Both the position numbers and the translations under genes were made by a program. Below the pieces are notes generated by a model, which did no database searches, was not told the origin of the DNA, and worked only from the letters and a program-made list of their open reading frames with translations. 64,000 nt of DNA from Gyromitra esculenta (taxonomy: Eukaryota; Ascomycota; Pezizomycetes; Pezizales; Discinaceae), in NCBI GenBank assembly GCA_038503075.1, contig JBCAML010000022.1, positions 372,001 through 436,000 of the forward strand, read 5' to 3'. Positions 35,417-49,300 of this stretch are shown here, piece by piece (within the stretch, counting starts at the first letter, position 1; every line of letters begins with the position of its first letter).

Positions 35417-38400
35417 GATCAATGCTCTCCTCTACACACACAGGCCAGGTTCTCAGATCAACCGCAAGGTTGTCCGCCTTTATGTTGAGAGGCCTAGTCA
35501 AAGCTAGGTTTAGGACTGCCGGATTCATTGGAGTGGTTTAAGTTTGTATTGGCTACTTGTCCTTTGGAGATGCAAAGAAGTTGCCGCTTTCGAAGAACAT
35601 GCAGTAAGGAAATAGGGACCGAGCAAATAGCAGATTCCAAGGATGAGGTAGATTGTCGAGGTAATATTCACAAAGGCCAGGACGTCAAAGCAGAGAGGCG
35701 GTGAACAAATATGCGTGTACAGTTAAGCCCCTGCAAAAGAAAAGGGACGGCGATTCTCAAAGGCCTGCTGAAGGTGGCTTGAATCCGCCTCCTGGTAGCG
35801 GAAGAAAGCTATAACGCGTTTCTGGGTTCAGGTGTTTGATCCCAAGTGCGTATAAACCAGATTATGGCAGGGCTCGAGCAGCAGTGGGAATTAGGCAACC
35901 CGTATTGGCGATGATCCGTCAGGATCAGTATTCAGCGTCGAGGCTATAGAACTATCTCTTTCGTTGGGATATTCACAGTAAAGATTCTCAAGGGCGCAAG
36001 TCAGCAGGGGAGTGTCTTCGTCGTGCGCAAATGCCTGACTTCCTATCCCACGAGCTGTGCATGCTCTGAGGGAACAGCTAGCTTGGGGAGAGACTGCGTG
36101 TGCCTTGCCCACGACTGGCCTGTCTGTCGCTCAAGAGAAGACTCCAACGGCGATGACGATAGCGGAGCAAGCCTAGTTTGTTTCAAGCATGCTCTGGAGG
36201 GACACAGAGAAACGAATGAAGATATTCCCACCTGGCTTGACGACGCGACGCCCCCAGCTCGTGGAAGCTTAGGTCTGGGCGGACAGCCCGCAGACCACAG
36301 GACTAACCAAGTTCTGTTACAAATTCTCGGTAGCTGGATCTAGAACAAATACTAGGCACGGGACCATGTGATGCGAGTGATATCTAGCGATCGCGAATCG
36401 AGCCTCGTGCTACGTTCGGTGAGTATGCAATCATGCACGCTCACACAAAGGGCTGGAGGGCTTGAATTGCATATACTGCCACTAGTGTCGGCGGATCTTT
36501 CCGGGGGTGGCGTTTTTCGGAAACGGGCAGAGTATATCTTATCACAAGCGATCACTCGCACTCTGGCGCCATGCGTTGGGATATTTATTTTGGTGGTGCA
36601 AGAGAGGCTATTGTTTGGCTGGAAGGGTTAACGTTGAGAATATGCATCTTAGCCTCAATTAAATTCTACTGGTACCAGACGGTCGTCAAATTAGGTGAGT
36701 TCGAGGAATTCGTATCTCACAGCTATCTCAAACGCTGCATGCATGGATTGAGTAGACGCACCCCACTGGAGCCCCTCCTCTCTAAAATTGGTAGAAGTAC
36801 ATATACATAGTTAGAGAACGTGTGAAAGGAAGTGAATATAACTTCGATCGATGCCATAAAAAGTAAAGAATCGATGACAGTGGAACCAAAGGTATAGATC
36901 GTAATCCCACGATAATCTCACGAATATACTCTACTACCCATTTAACCCCTTCCCCCTAAACCTTTGCTTCTGCCCCCCCTTTCCGCTCCTACAACCTCAA
37001 TATCCCCCTTAGCCGCATCACTGGTTACAATCTCTCCCGCCCCCCTACTACATCCTATATTAAGGCACAGTAGCTCCGCGCCTCGGAAGAGGGCACCAGT
37101 AGGGGTAAACTCGTTCCCGTCCCCTACTGCCTTGATTACTGTATGCCGCAAGAACGATGAGGGCTGTGTACGAGACTAAACCGGAGGATCATAGATGGTT
37201 GTGGTATTCCATTAAATAGCTCATCATCACTGGGGTGAAAAAAAATAAAAAATAAAAACCTATGCAACATGATCCATCACTCATCCGCTATAATAACCAA
37301 GTTTTTTTATTTTATTTTATTTTCACCCCCCATAACCTATAGTTATGTATTGGTCTCACCGCAACATCCATACAATATATAGTATTTCCAGACTTTCTAT
37401 ATGAGGTCGTTATCATTTAACAGCTTTTTCAAGTAACTAACGAAGCGGGGGGGGTGGGGGGAGTAAAATGAAAAATAAAAGTAGTAACCAATAGGATGAG
37501 AGGCGTTAATACCAAAAAAAAACTGAAGAAGAAAAATAGTAAATCATAATAGTTTAATGTGGTCCAGTACAACCCCTCCATAGACAGATATGAACGTGGA
37601 ATAATAGAATGGAATAGAATAGATAGAGAGACGTAAAAAAAATTTACCTGAAAAACTGACTATATAAGTAAACTACAAAAAAAAAAAAAGTGGCACGTAC
37701 ACACGTACAAAGTTCTCCAAATAAGAATCAATCCCGAATCCCGAATCCTAAAACCCAAACCATCCTAACCCGGGCAAAAAAAACCCTCCATAAGAAAAAA
37801 AATTAAAAAGTTACAAGCAGGCAAAGTAAAAACTCCACAACCCCCCCCCTCGGCCCCCAAACTACACCGAATTAATTACATTACCGTGCAGGAGAGAAAG
37901 GGCTTGGAAAATAGAAGGATAGAGGAAAGATCAGAAGAGGAAGTGATTTCATATTCGGCGCGGAGAAACCCCCAGCTAACCCACTGGTACCTGATAAACA
38001 TAGAAAAGAACCAAGACCAAAAAAAGTAAATAGAAATAGAAAAACCAGTAGTAAATACCCAGATTAAAATAACGGAATGAAAGGTGAAAAGTCAAGTAAA
38101 AATAGACTTTAGTGAACAAGTCCCAATAACAAGTAGAAAAGAAGCCCATCCCACAACCCAACAAAAATGAAACCATACATTCGTCTCACCAATAGCCAGA
38201 AATCCTGTTAAAGTAGATAAAAGAGAAAAAATACAGGTGAAAATACAAAAGAGAGCTTCATCCAGAGTAGAACAGCCTAATCCCTTTCGGCTTCGTTCTT
38301 CGTTGTTAAGATCCGGGAAAAGGTAAGCAAAATGAAAACCATAAAAAAATGAAAAAAAGCTTCATAAGCTTCCACGGCTCGCCGCTTTACTACCGTCGCG

Positions 38401-38603
38401 GTACAACTTCCAGGAACGTAAAGATTGTAAGAAGAAAAAAAGCTACAAAGGAATCAATGTCCACAAGATTGGTTTTCTTCTAAGTCCGTCTCATATAAAT
38501 GTCGCCCCGCGATTGGCGCCACCTATCCGTCTGTCCATTTATCCACCACAAGCATAAAAAGGTATAAACCACGTCTGTCCTTATACATCAATCCGCTCAT
38601 CCA
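35417..38603. other. Intergenic, 3' flank of the Rsc7 gene at right
   Basis: No supported gene. The right portion (37200-38600) is A-rich on the plus strand, with many short A and AAAAT runs, and probably includes the 3' UTR of the minus-strand Rsc7 gene. Short C-rich runs occur near 36950-37050. Confidence 0.45.
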
Positions 38604-39138
38604 TCACCCAGTGGTATTCCACCACCCACCCTGCTGCGGCGGTTGGGGTCTGTATGCCTGCGGTGGTGGCGGGTTACCTAGGTAGTGCTGAGGAGTTGAG
38701 GTATTATACATCGGTGGTTGTGGCTGCCCGTGTTGCGTGTGCATTGATGGCATTGACTGGGGGTGCGGTCCCGGATGATGTGGCCCCGGATGTTGATGGG
38801 GATGCGACGGTTGCGGGGTGTGTGGTGCCTGGGGGTGGAAATACTGTCCGGGTGGTATGTAAGGCCCACCGTGATTATGGAGCTGTTCTGGCTTGATTCC
38901 CTGGTTTGACCTAACAGGCGACTGCTGAGGCACCATTTGTTGATGCTGCTGCTGCTGCTGTTGTTGCTGTTGTTGCTGCTGTTGCTGTTGCTGTTGGTGG
39001 TGCAGGGAAGATAGCTGCTGCGGGCTCATCAAGTGAGGACCATGAAGTTGTGCATGTTGATGCGGAGGGATAGGCGCATGTTGAGATGGGTGTGGCAGCT
39101 GCGGATTTGGGGGGTGTTGCTGCTGCTGTTGCTGCTGT

Positions 39139-39170
<32 letters not shown>

Positions 39171-40739
39171 AGGGTTCAACACCGACTGGTTATGCTGCTG
39201 TTGCGGTTGCGGGGGAGATCTTGGCTTGAAGAAGTTCTCCTGATACATAGTCTTTCTTATTCTACCCGTCTGCCCAAGTTGCTTATTGAAATCTGCAGTC
39301 TGATGCACATGTTCCATGAGCTGCGACTGCGAAGTGCTTGCCAATCGATCCTGGTACGGGGGCCCTGTGATATCCTGTCTGGGCCGAACGACTGAGTATA
39401 GCTCCTTCAACTTTTCCTCTTGTGGAGCAAGATGAATCATTGGAAGAGGTGTAACTGTTGGCGCAGGACCTCCCAGGCCGGGTTGAACCATTTGGGGTTG
39501 TGGCTGCTGGTCGAGTTGACCTGGATCATGCGAATAGAGCGGCTCATGCTGCTGTTGCTGCTGCTGTTGCTGGGCTGCTTGCTGTTGTTGTTGGGCTGCT
39601 TGCTCACTGGCTGCTTGAAGCCTTTGCTTTGCTGCACCTGGTCTTTTCTCGCCAGCCGGATCCTCCTCGGTGAATCCCTGTTTTCGAGCCTTTGACTCCC
39701 AGTAATCATCCCTTACCCGCCGTCCACCTACGATTACTCTGCTTCCAAATTGTCGGAACATGCTTCTAGCCGTCACGATAGCAATCTGCCGCGAACGGTA
39801 GGAGTATGGGAGAAGCTCTTGTGCAATCAGATCATCTTTTTCTGCTTGAGTAGCAATTATCTTAAAAAGGGAACGATTCTTGTTGAACAAGAGATATGAA
39901 TCTCGATAACCCAGCACTCTAGCACATTCAGTGGCCAACATAAATAACTTCTCGCCTCTGTTTGGAACGTGGAACGTCCTGCATTTGTATTCTCTTCCAT
40001 TGCACAAGTGCCCAGTCGGCATCACCTTCTTATCACCCTCATCATCAAATTCGCGTGGTATGTATTCATCGCCCTCTGGTGTAAGTTGGTCTGTTGTGTG
40101 GTCGCGCACAGTCGGCAACGCCTTGACCATGGGCTTGGCGGGTGTAGGTTTTGGCGGGGTGGGCAAAGTAGCCGGCTGTTGGGTGGGTGTTTGAATCTGC
40201 TGGAGCTGCTGCGGTGTGCTTGCAATTTGCCCTGGTAGCTGTTGATGCTGTTGTTGAGGGGTGTTCGCAAGCTGTGGACTTTGGGGTACACCAGGAGCCT
40301 TATTTTTTGGCGGTCGCCCACGTTTCCTGCGAACAGGCTCTTCGGCAGCACCTATCGTTGAAGGGAAATCTTTGTCAGTCGGATTGACGCGCCCGGGCAC
40401 GCTTGAGAGGAGACGCGCGAAATCTGACCGCTGAGACGATAGATCCAGGAAAAACGTACCTGCGCCGAGATCATCACCAGCGATGGCTCCATCTCTATAA
40501 CTTTCTGGCGACCGACTACGTTTGATACCACGAGGACTAGTTATAGCAAGTGCAGCACCTGGCTTAGTGTCGTTTTCAAACTCTGTAGCGGTCGTTGGGG
40601 GAGAAAATGGGGTCGCGATATGTGAAGTATACGCGGCTGTGGGGTTCAAAGTAGCTGGGTCGATGGTGCCAGAACCATCGAGGCCCCCGCTATTCATAGG
40701 GGGCGTATACATGTTTCTGAAGGTCGTTGGTGAGGTCAT
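38604..40739 (-). CDS. RSC7: Chromatin-remodelling complex subunit Rsc7/Swp82
   Basis: One continuous frame of 711 residues. A likely in-frame 108-nt intron (40352..40459; GTACGT donor, CTGAC branch, CGATAG acceptor) would reduce it to 675. The core (about residues 225-360 of the unspliced product) is the conserved domain of RSC subunit Npl6/Rsc7 and SWI/SNF subunit Swp82: EYIPREFDDEGDKKV, GREYKCRTFHVPNRG, LFMLATECARVLGYRDSYL, NRSLFKIIATQAEKDDLI and SYRSRQIAIVTARSMFRQFG, then VRDDYWE. Ahead of it lies an AT-hook-like RRKRGRPPKNKAP. The C-terminal half is dominated by Gln runs plus Pro/His-rich sequence. As part of a SWI/SNF- or RSC-type ATP-dependent remodeller it should act in the nucleus; filamentous fungi often have one protein for both roles. 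The ATG at 40739 gives the family-like MTSPTTFRNMYTPPMNSGG. Confidence 0.93.
38941..39000. repeat. CAG/CAA trinucleotide tract coding poly-Gln
   Basis: On the minus strand, CAG/CAA codons give about 18 consecutive Gln in the Rsc7 C-terminal region. The mixture of CAG and CAA limits slippage but length polymorphism is likely. Confidence 0.9.
39116..39173. repeat. Second CAG/CAA tract coding poly-Gln
   Basis: A further run of about 19 Gln codons in Rsc7, separated from the first by a His/Pro-rich spacer. Shorter Gln runs also occur around 39547-39605 and 40195-40260. Confidence 0.9.
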
Positions 40740-41140
40740 GCAGCACGCGGCTCAAGGGTGGACTCTGAAGCACGAGCGTGGGCTCGGATTGGAGTAAAGT
40801 TTGACGCGAAGGTTAATGGGCCGCGAGCGACCGAGCCAAATTCAACAGCTTTGACAAACACAGCAACCACCAGTAGTGCAGCAACCAGCGGGCGGCGATG
40901 GCGGGGGATGGGGGGGGGATGGATAGGCGAGCAGCAGGAAGCAGGAAGCAGCAGAAGCAACAACCACCAGTAACGGCCGCTGTCAAGTTATTTTTTGGGA
41001 GGGCGGGAGAGGTGCACTGACTTTCCTCACGTCGGGTGGGTTGTTGACGCGAAGTGGGCTGCTGGGGTGGTTTCGTGGAGCGTGTGTGGATTAATGGAGG
41101 GGGCAAATGGTGTGGAGGGGTGTGTGTATGGGGTGGGTGG

Positions 41141-41162
41141 GGATGGATGGATGGATGGATGG
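41141..41162. repeat. (GGAT)n microsatellite
   Basis: Five to six GGAT units upstream of the Rsc7 gene; a shorter copy follows near 41257-41270. Confidence 0.85.
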
Positions 41163-44100
41163 ACGAAGTAGGGATGGGAACAGGTCCGGCTGGCTGTTTG
41201 GCTGGCTCGAAGTCAAGTCAAGTCAAAGGGAAGGGGGTGTGGACGTGATTGATGTGTGGATGGATGGATGAAGGATGGAGGCGCTGCAGGAGCAGCTTTA
41301 GGGGATCGCAGGGAGGCAGGCCTGATTTGCTGGGATTCCGGAACGGTCGCTTTTTATTTTCTTTTTCTACTTGTTTTCCTTTCTTTTGCTGGGGCTGTAT
41401 CAGGGAGGGGGGCTCTGGTATGTGATTGGCCGAATCCTGTGAATCCCTGTATGCGTATGGCCACCAATAGCGGCTGCGGATAGAGGGAGGGAAAATGAGG
41501 ACCGGTCCCCAGGCACGAGGTAGACAGGCAGAGCAATCAAGTTAGGCGAGGATGAGAGAGAGAGAGGGGACAGAGGAGGGGTGATGGGGAAAGGTGGGTG
41601 TGTGGAAGGGTGTGGGTGGTGTGGACGAGTGAGTGAATGTGGGTGTGTAGAAATAGAGATGTGGTACGGTTGCTTGCTTGCTTGCTCGCTCGTTTCTGAG
41701 ATATGATGATGGAGGTGGACGATGGATATGGTCTCCGGAAAGCGAAGGCGCGTGTGAGTGTGTGCCTCTGATATTTGTGGTGATGGTGATGGTGGTGTGC
41801 ACAGTGATGTGCTCTAAATTCGAGGTGTGGGTCCAAGAATTAGTTGCAGGTTGGATAAGGACGCTAGGGCGTCGTCACGATAGGGTGTGCGCGGACACAC
41901 CACTGTCGCGTAGGGCCGGTGCCGGAAGAAACGAGCGAAGCTGCAAACCTCCAAAACGTGCTTGGCTGCAACGCTCGCGGTTTGTCTCCTAGCTGCCCCT
42001 CGCTGCCCCCCGGGCAAGATGATCGCTGGTACTCTCCCAGGGAACTGGCTGCTGCGTAGGCTGGAACGAGAAAGAAAAGGGTGTGATGGGACCAAGCGGA
42101 GGGAGGGGTGTGGTGAAGAGAAGGGGAGGGGTGTCTGGACGGGGGCGTGATGTGAGTGTGGGTGCTGCTGCTGGTGGTGTGTGCAGCAGCGAGCAGCAGA
42201 GAGACTTCCCACGAACGAAGTGTGTCTGTCTGTGGCGGCCTGCGATGGGTGTCTGCGGGCTGAATGGCTGGTGGGAAATAAAACCCTGGGGAAAAAAGTA
42301 AATAAAACCCTCCAAGGACAGGCAGGAAAAGCTGGGAATGAAGCACGGACGGTGACCGTTTCCTGGTGGGTGTGCGAAGAGGGAAGGCAGGTCGTGGATC
42401 AAGTGAAACGAAACCGAAGAGGGTGGTGGGTAGGCCCGCGTATATAAAATCTGGTGCTCAAAGCTGAAAGGACACAGACATGATCGCCAAATCGATGGTT
42501 TTTTTTTATGGGTGTCTAGAAATCAAGGCTAGCCCCTCTCCAAGTACACAGAAAGAGAACTACCAGATAGAATATGAATATCAAAGCCTTGATGGAAAGC
42601 TCTTCGGGAACAGGAACAAGTGAAGTGAAACGACGTTGACTCGTAAGACGCGACCGAACGAATTGTACGGGACGAAAAAACACCTCCCCAATACTCTTTG
42701 GATGAAGTAAGTTTGAGTGAAATATCTCTCTCGGGTACAGAATTGGATAGATTACGAAGCACTTCCTGGCACTCCCCCCCCCGACATCTTCTATCTGTCT
42801 GTTCACCTGCGGGGGCACGGGGAAAAGAAAGAAGGGTTTACCACGTCCACCATGATGAGCATGGCAGCTGATAGTGGACGGACGACAAAGACTATCTGAT
42901 AAAAAAAACTAAAATAAACCAGGAAAAGCATCAGACCTGTACGGTAACAGCTGGCTATTCCATCCCCAATAATCGCGTTGCTCTCTGTATTCATTGACGC
43001 TTCAGGTCTCAATCTCCTTTGTTCATCGAGAGTTGATACAGGGCGACAGCATTTGTCTATCTCCAACTCCAATTTTCACATGACATCGTACCGCTATCGG
43101 TTGGGCAGCAACTCTGGTCATCCGGAAATCTCTCATGACACATCCCTACCGGAAACAGCTTACTCCACCTGCAGCCAAAACAAAGCGAAGGAATCCAAGA
43201 CCTCCCAAGATCATCATTCCAGAACCACAGGCGTCGTGATATATGACAAAAAGGTAATCGAATTGTGAGAAGGAGGATTCAGAGTACGAGGGTGAATATT
43301 TCGGGGGACCGGCCTACTTGTAACAACGCCTTTCAGATTGTCTTGGCAGAAACGCAATCAGTGGTTCCAACAAACAATGTTCGAAATTTTGTTTCTTTGC
43401 CCAGTCTGGAAGCTCGCTTGAAAACAAAAGTTTCCAAGTAATCACCAAGACCAAAAAAACCGGCGGCTTAGACTCGCAGTTTATTTACGAGCAAGTTAAC
43501 CAAGCCATGACGGGTGTGACGGCAGTTCGTCGTTTGCGTCTGTCTTCTTCCTTGTCCCCCCTTCCTCCTTCCTTCCCTGCACGACTTTGCATGCTGCACG
43601 GATCTGACAGGCAGACGACAAAAATTAAAAACTAAAAAAAGAAAAGAAAAGAGCACCATCCCAAGAGACCGTCTTCGCCATACTTGCCTCTCGTGTCGTA
43701 TTTTATGACTCCTACACACCATCTATCAATAATCACCACGACACACATCCAAATTCCTGGCAGGGGTTCTCGCAAGTCGGTAGCTTTGCCAGTCTCTAGG
43801 AGATCCTCGCCGGGGGCGTTGCCGCTATCAATTCAGAGATATCTAAAGACATGTAGAGTTCACGCGCGTAACGATTATGCCGCGATAAACAAATTGATGA
43901 GGAAGAAACGAAGCAAACGACTGATCACAAGGCTTATCTGTAGTGAGGAAGGTCATTTTTGCGATGCTTCAATTAAAGGAATTCCAAAGTGAGCAAAGCT
44001 GAAAGCATAATTGTACAGCGCAGACGAATCAGAAAAAGCGACAACCAAATCCTCGGAAACGGTATTCGAATCGGCAGATTTCCAGCTGTGGAATTGTAAT

Positions 44101-46289
44101 GGGAGTTGACGGCTCACATGTTATCACTCATTGTTACCCCGCCATATTGGAGGGGTTCGCTAACCTCTCTTGTCACGTCAGCGCAACCGACAATATGGCA
44201 TTCTCCAGAATTCGAAGACAAAGCCCACGAGCATTCAAGCTTTAGTATCACAGCATCTATACCTTCCTTAAAGGGGGTTTTAAATTGTCACCAACATAGG
44301 TATTTCGTTCGTTGTTGGTAGGACTGGTGAATATTCGATGAGATATCGCGACTGAAGGTATAAAGTATGCGTTTTAAACTGTTCCAGTTATGAGATGAGG
44401 AATGAGTACAGATGTGTGTACCATTTTGAAGATATCTGCCAGGCAAAGTTTGAAGAATTCAAAATATCTCGGAGGTTTACCCCGCCATCCACTAATGTTA
44501 GTTAGCTTGTCGTGGAATATTTCCCCTCTTACCAATCGCCCAGAATCGCTGCTAAGAAACACGACCAGCGATAATTAGCTTCCTTTCTGATATCCGAGTA
44601 TTGAACTAAATATTCCTAAGTAAGATGAGCCCGGCGAAGGGAAACTACAAGCCGTTCAGAGATTATTTCGCGTCGATGGTTATCGACTATAGAGTCCGCG
44701 GCAAGCTGGCCAATGGAGTTTATAGTCCGAAGATTCAGGCTGCGTCATATGTGGTTTACATAAGACGCATGGTTGCTATGCCATCATTGCACTTTGAAGA
44801 TGCGTAGGAGAAATTTACACCGATAGCTTCAGTGGCACAGACTTGCGCGAGTTCGAGAGTGGGAGAGAAAAGAAGCAATTAGTTAGTAGTTCATCTGAAG
44901 TTGACACGAATCGGATCGTGCACATCGTGAGTGATAATTTGTGATTCGGTTTCACCACTACGGGAATCATATCTGACTAGCCCCCGATGAGAATCGATTG
45001 TTGAGTAATCCTCTAAATACATGTTCGCTGGTGTGTTCTTTGTCTGACTGCCCGCTTCCGCTCCAGGATTCCCCGATAACAAAAATATTTCTCGTTTTCG
45101 GATGTGAAGGACGGGAATCGCTTGACGAGACTGCCCCGATCGCCCACATCCAAAATCGTAGTGAACGGTAGGGTGCAATATCGACCACGAGATGCCCCAC
45201 TAAATAATCGCATGCAGGGGGGATACAGAGTGTTTCAGGGAAAAACAAAACCTGAAAATAAATTCTGCTGAGATCTTGGACTTCCAACCCAGCATCGCTC
45301 GAAAGCCACCTGTGAGAATGCTATTATACGATAGGGTGTCAAGGCCTGAAGCGCACAGACTCGATCGACGATGTCAATAGAATTTTACTGCAGATCCTGG
45401 AACTTCCTACGGAACATAGATGAAGAAAAAATGGAAGCCAAGCCGTATAGTGGCATCGCCCCTGGAATTTTATCTACTCTGCTACTATCTGTAGCTTGGT
45501 TCGCGGAACGGTGAGCTACTTCCGACGTATATCAAGCTAATTTAGATGAAAGAGACTCACCGAGATATACTTTAAACCAGTAATAATAATAATTTGTTAG
45601 GAATTCGCAAAAAAACACCGACTGTAGCTTCGTTGCCGCGGGTTCTCAGATCTGCTGAACGATCATTGGTCCTTTTGTAAAGTCCGACGCATTTGTGCTC
45701 TGATAAAATCGAGCAGACGCCTGATTCTATTAATTGCTCTGATGCGATGAGTGCTTTTGTACAGCGAGTCTATCTTGTGTTTTCAAGCAAATATATCGCG
45801 GTATTATTCTGTGATTGAGGTAGTGGTAAGCATCGGGATTTCGAAGGTACGTGATCCTTTCGTCTCAACATCGCATATACATATGTCCATTCGGCTTTGG
45901 ACCTATCGTAATTGCAGCTTGATCAATATATGACCTATTCAGCTAAAGAAGAAGATAGTAAGTGTTAAAGGTTAATTCAAACTGGCCTGGCCTGCGTCAT
46001 TAGAGCTGAGCGGAGTAGAAAAGACCATCGGTGTGGCGCATCTTCGCGCATGCCTAACCCAAAAATGCGCATATGGCGAGTGAGTAGATCTGTGCGAACC
46101 TCTGTACGACGTGACGAGTGCATATATTACGCCTGCGATATGCATTGCATCGTTTGGAAGCACTCTGTGCAAGTGTTACTGTGCATATGCCCAGATATGC
46201 AAAGAGGTAGAAGCATTGGCCACAAGCTACTGACCCATTCTTTGGTAATGTAGGACTCATGTGAGTATGATCTGAAATTCTCAATATCG

Positions 46290-46313
46290 CTTTCTTTCTT
46301 TCTTTCTTTCTTT
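46290..46313. repeat. (CTTT)6 microsatellite
   Basis: Six CTTT units in the gene-free stretch. Confidence 0.85.
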
Positions 46314-49300
46314 GAGCTTCCCTGGATGGGCCTTGAGGGTATGTTGGGTTATGTAGCTAGGATTACTTGGGCGTCGTAAAGCCCCAGAGGTGAAGTCAAC
46401 TCGCTTCTTTGGACTGGATAGTTTTCTGAAACCGACGTACTATAAGCTAATCGTAGTGTGTATCTTTGTGCTCAGAAACCTCGTCTATGCATGTACCCGC
46501 CGGGAAGCCACAAAATAGGAGGCAGGGGCGAAAAGGATCGTTCGCTACATCGTGGCCGGCTACCGTCGCCGTTTACTACTTTACTTGGGAATTCTTTTGT
46601 TTCAGGGCCTAGCTGCTAACCTACTCTATGTACTCACAAATTCTCTAGGATGCTTAAAGCAGATGGTGAAGATGATCTGCTCTCTTCACTGCCCTTGCAT
46701 GGTTAATTTCTTAACCTCGCTTGCAAATCATTCGTATCCGTTTTCAAAACTCTCAAGAGAGAATTGAGAAAACACAGACAGTGAGATAGAAAGAGGAAAT
46801 GTTAATTGATACATGTAGTATCACGGAGAGACGGGAACCAGGATCACGTGATTCACCATCTTCAACTGTAAATTAATTATGTCACACATGCGTTGCGCGA
46901 AGAAAGAGATACTGGTATTTTTGGCCAGTTGTTGCAGGCTCTAGCTATCGCCATGCGCGATGAAGTTGTCCTGCCTCTTTATCAGTTGAGAAAACCTCTG
47001 ACTTGCGTAAACTCGTTTCTAAACTGCTATGCATCAGACGATTAGGTACCCTTCAACCTGCTTACCATGAGTGAAGCCCGATATTTTCCGCCTCGATAAC
47101 CTAGCACTGCTCCTCTTATCTGTCCCGAGTGTTTGGGGTCTGCACACCTGCTGCACACCTGCAAATTTGCATGCATGGGTCTTTTTCGGCCACGGACAGC
47201 CCCCAAGATGGGAAACGCCTCTGCCATCCCTTCAAAAGGACAACCCTAACAACGAGTATCTTATGGTGGCACATATGTAGAGTATGCTTTTCATATTGTC
47301 TCACCTTGGCCTCGCGAGTCCAACCGGTTCGTCTGCGGGTAAAATGTGGAAATTGTCCGAAATGAGCCTTCAGCATGCCGGGTGTTGCTGCACAGTGGTA
47401 TAGCCATGAGGTATGATAACCACTTCCCCGGTTTCAACCGTTGCGTTACTAAAGTTGTGCCAACAAAACACTACGGACAATATTTTCTATCGGTCTTTAG
47501 AACTTGACGTTTTGTTTTTTTTAGGGAATATCAACTCACTCCTGCATTTGCTTCTCCGATATTCCGCCAGGAGATATACTCGAGGGACTTCTGGTACATG
47601 GCGCATTAAGTGATATGCGGGTCGGTCCCTTCAAACTCCGAGCGAGCTACACTAGCTGTTTTTGCAAAGCTTGGTCACTAGCATGCAGTGCTATTTTCTA
47701 GACTGGCAGAGCCGAGTACATGTAGGTACGTTATCTATAGGCCCCTAGAGAATAGATATATCCAACGGAGATGCTGGAAAATTATACATGTAACACACTG
47801 GAGCTTTTGGGGAGCTGGTGATTGAGACTTGAAGTTTAGCCTACCAAATTACGTATAGGGGCACCGGCATACTCTCCATTGGTCACTTCCTTGTCGACTT
47901 GAGTAAGAGGGAGGTCCACTTTGTTCAGCAGACGAGATTGAGGCTACTGTCGCCAATCTTGCATATGTGCAGTGAAATGGATGAGGAAACAGTCCCAGCA
48001 CCAAAAACTGAGAGTGGGGAAGAACTGGATGAACAGCGATGACAAGTACATTTAACGCTATTGCGTGAGCCATATTTGCAAGAGGGATATTTTGCGAACA
48101 CGAAACTCCTGTAATAATTGTACGTAAGGTATTATAGTCAATCACCTCAGAAAGGGAGTTGTAAGCAAAAATAACCGCCACTTACCTAGTTCTTAAATTA
48201 ATAGTGAGAACTAGACATCTGCATGTATCAGCCAAGTTTAATGATTATTTTTGTCTTATAACTTCATTCCTATCTTGAAAAATAGAAAACGGTCTAACCT
48301 TTAGTGACCAAATTTAATGGTTTCGTAAGATGGCCCTAGAAGATAACCCACTTGCATACCTGAACCCAAGCTTCTATCCAATATACTGATATATCTTTCC
48401 ACGCCGCTATTCCGCGGATGGGCCTAAATATTTGGTGGCACATGGCACATGAAGACGGGTAAGGTATTAGCTCCCTGACTCGCCATTTTCTTCTTTCTAG
48501 TTTCATCTTGCCCTATCTAGTCTTTTGCTGCATATGCATATCAAGTCAACTTGGAGTTTCTTCGAAGCTTCCCCTCTTGTGCTAATTATAGGTTTCGGTT
48601 ACCGGGCCATCGTGGTCAGGGCAAGCCCGGTTTCAATTTGAGAATATCAAGGAAGTCTATGGGATTTTTGACTTATCGAAAAAAAATATGTAGCAGCCAG
48701 AATAAAAGTAAGATTAGTAATCGTCTCTCGTATTAGTAGTTTTGGTGACCATAAGAGCTTATTAAGCTGGGTTTGGATCGCCAATATCGGAGTAGAATGA
48801 AAACCTTCGCTTAATGGTAGGGGAGGCTGGAGTTGTTACAAAGTGCAGAATCCAGACCTAAAGACAGGCATATACGGGAAATGAAGTTTGAGCGTGAGAG
48901 TGACAAATTGCAGCTTGCCGACTGCACCCGAGAGTTTGGTTAATCTGCCAAGGAAATAAGCGAGACCGATCGACTCGGATTGCTACCATCGCGACTTTGT
49001 GCGTGCGTGCGGCCAACCGGAATTACAAGAGGTGTGAGTACGAGACTATCAGACGAACTTCGTGGTGTTTCCGAGCCTTATCACCGAAGTATTGTATGTG
49101 CTTACCCGGTCGATTAGATCAGGCACACAGCTTCGCTTCTCTTGAACTCTGCCCCTCCAATATAATCATAGTAGAAGTCCACAGAATTTACTGTCTTCGT
49201 AATCTTGTTATCTACTCCGTTTGAGAATTTTCTTAGCATATGGTACCCAAATAGCTAGGAACTTCAGTTTCCTTGTTTAGATCTGCCATGAGTCTCGCCA

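Noticed and set aside
38654..39709. Leu-rich plus-strand frames opposite RSC7.
   Set aside because: They are antisense readings of the CAG/CAA repeat tracts (CTG/TTG codons).
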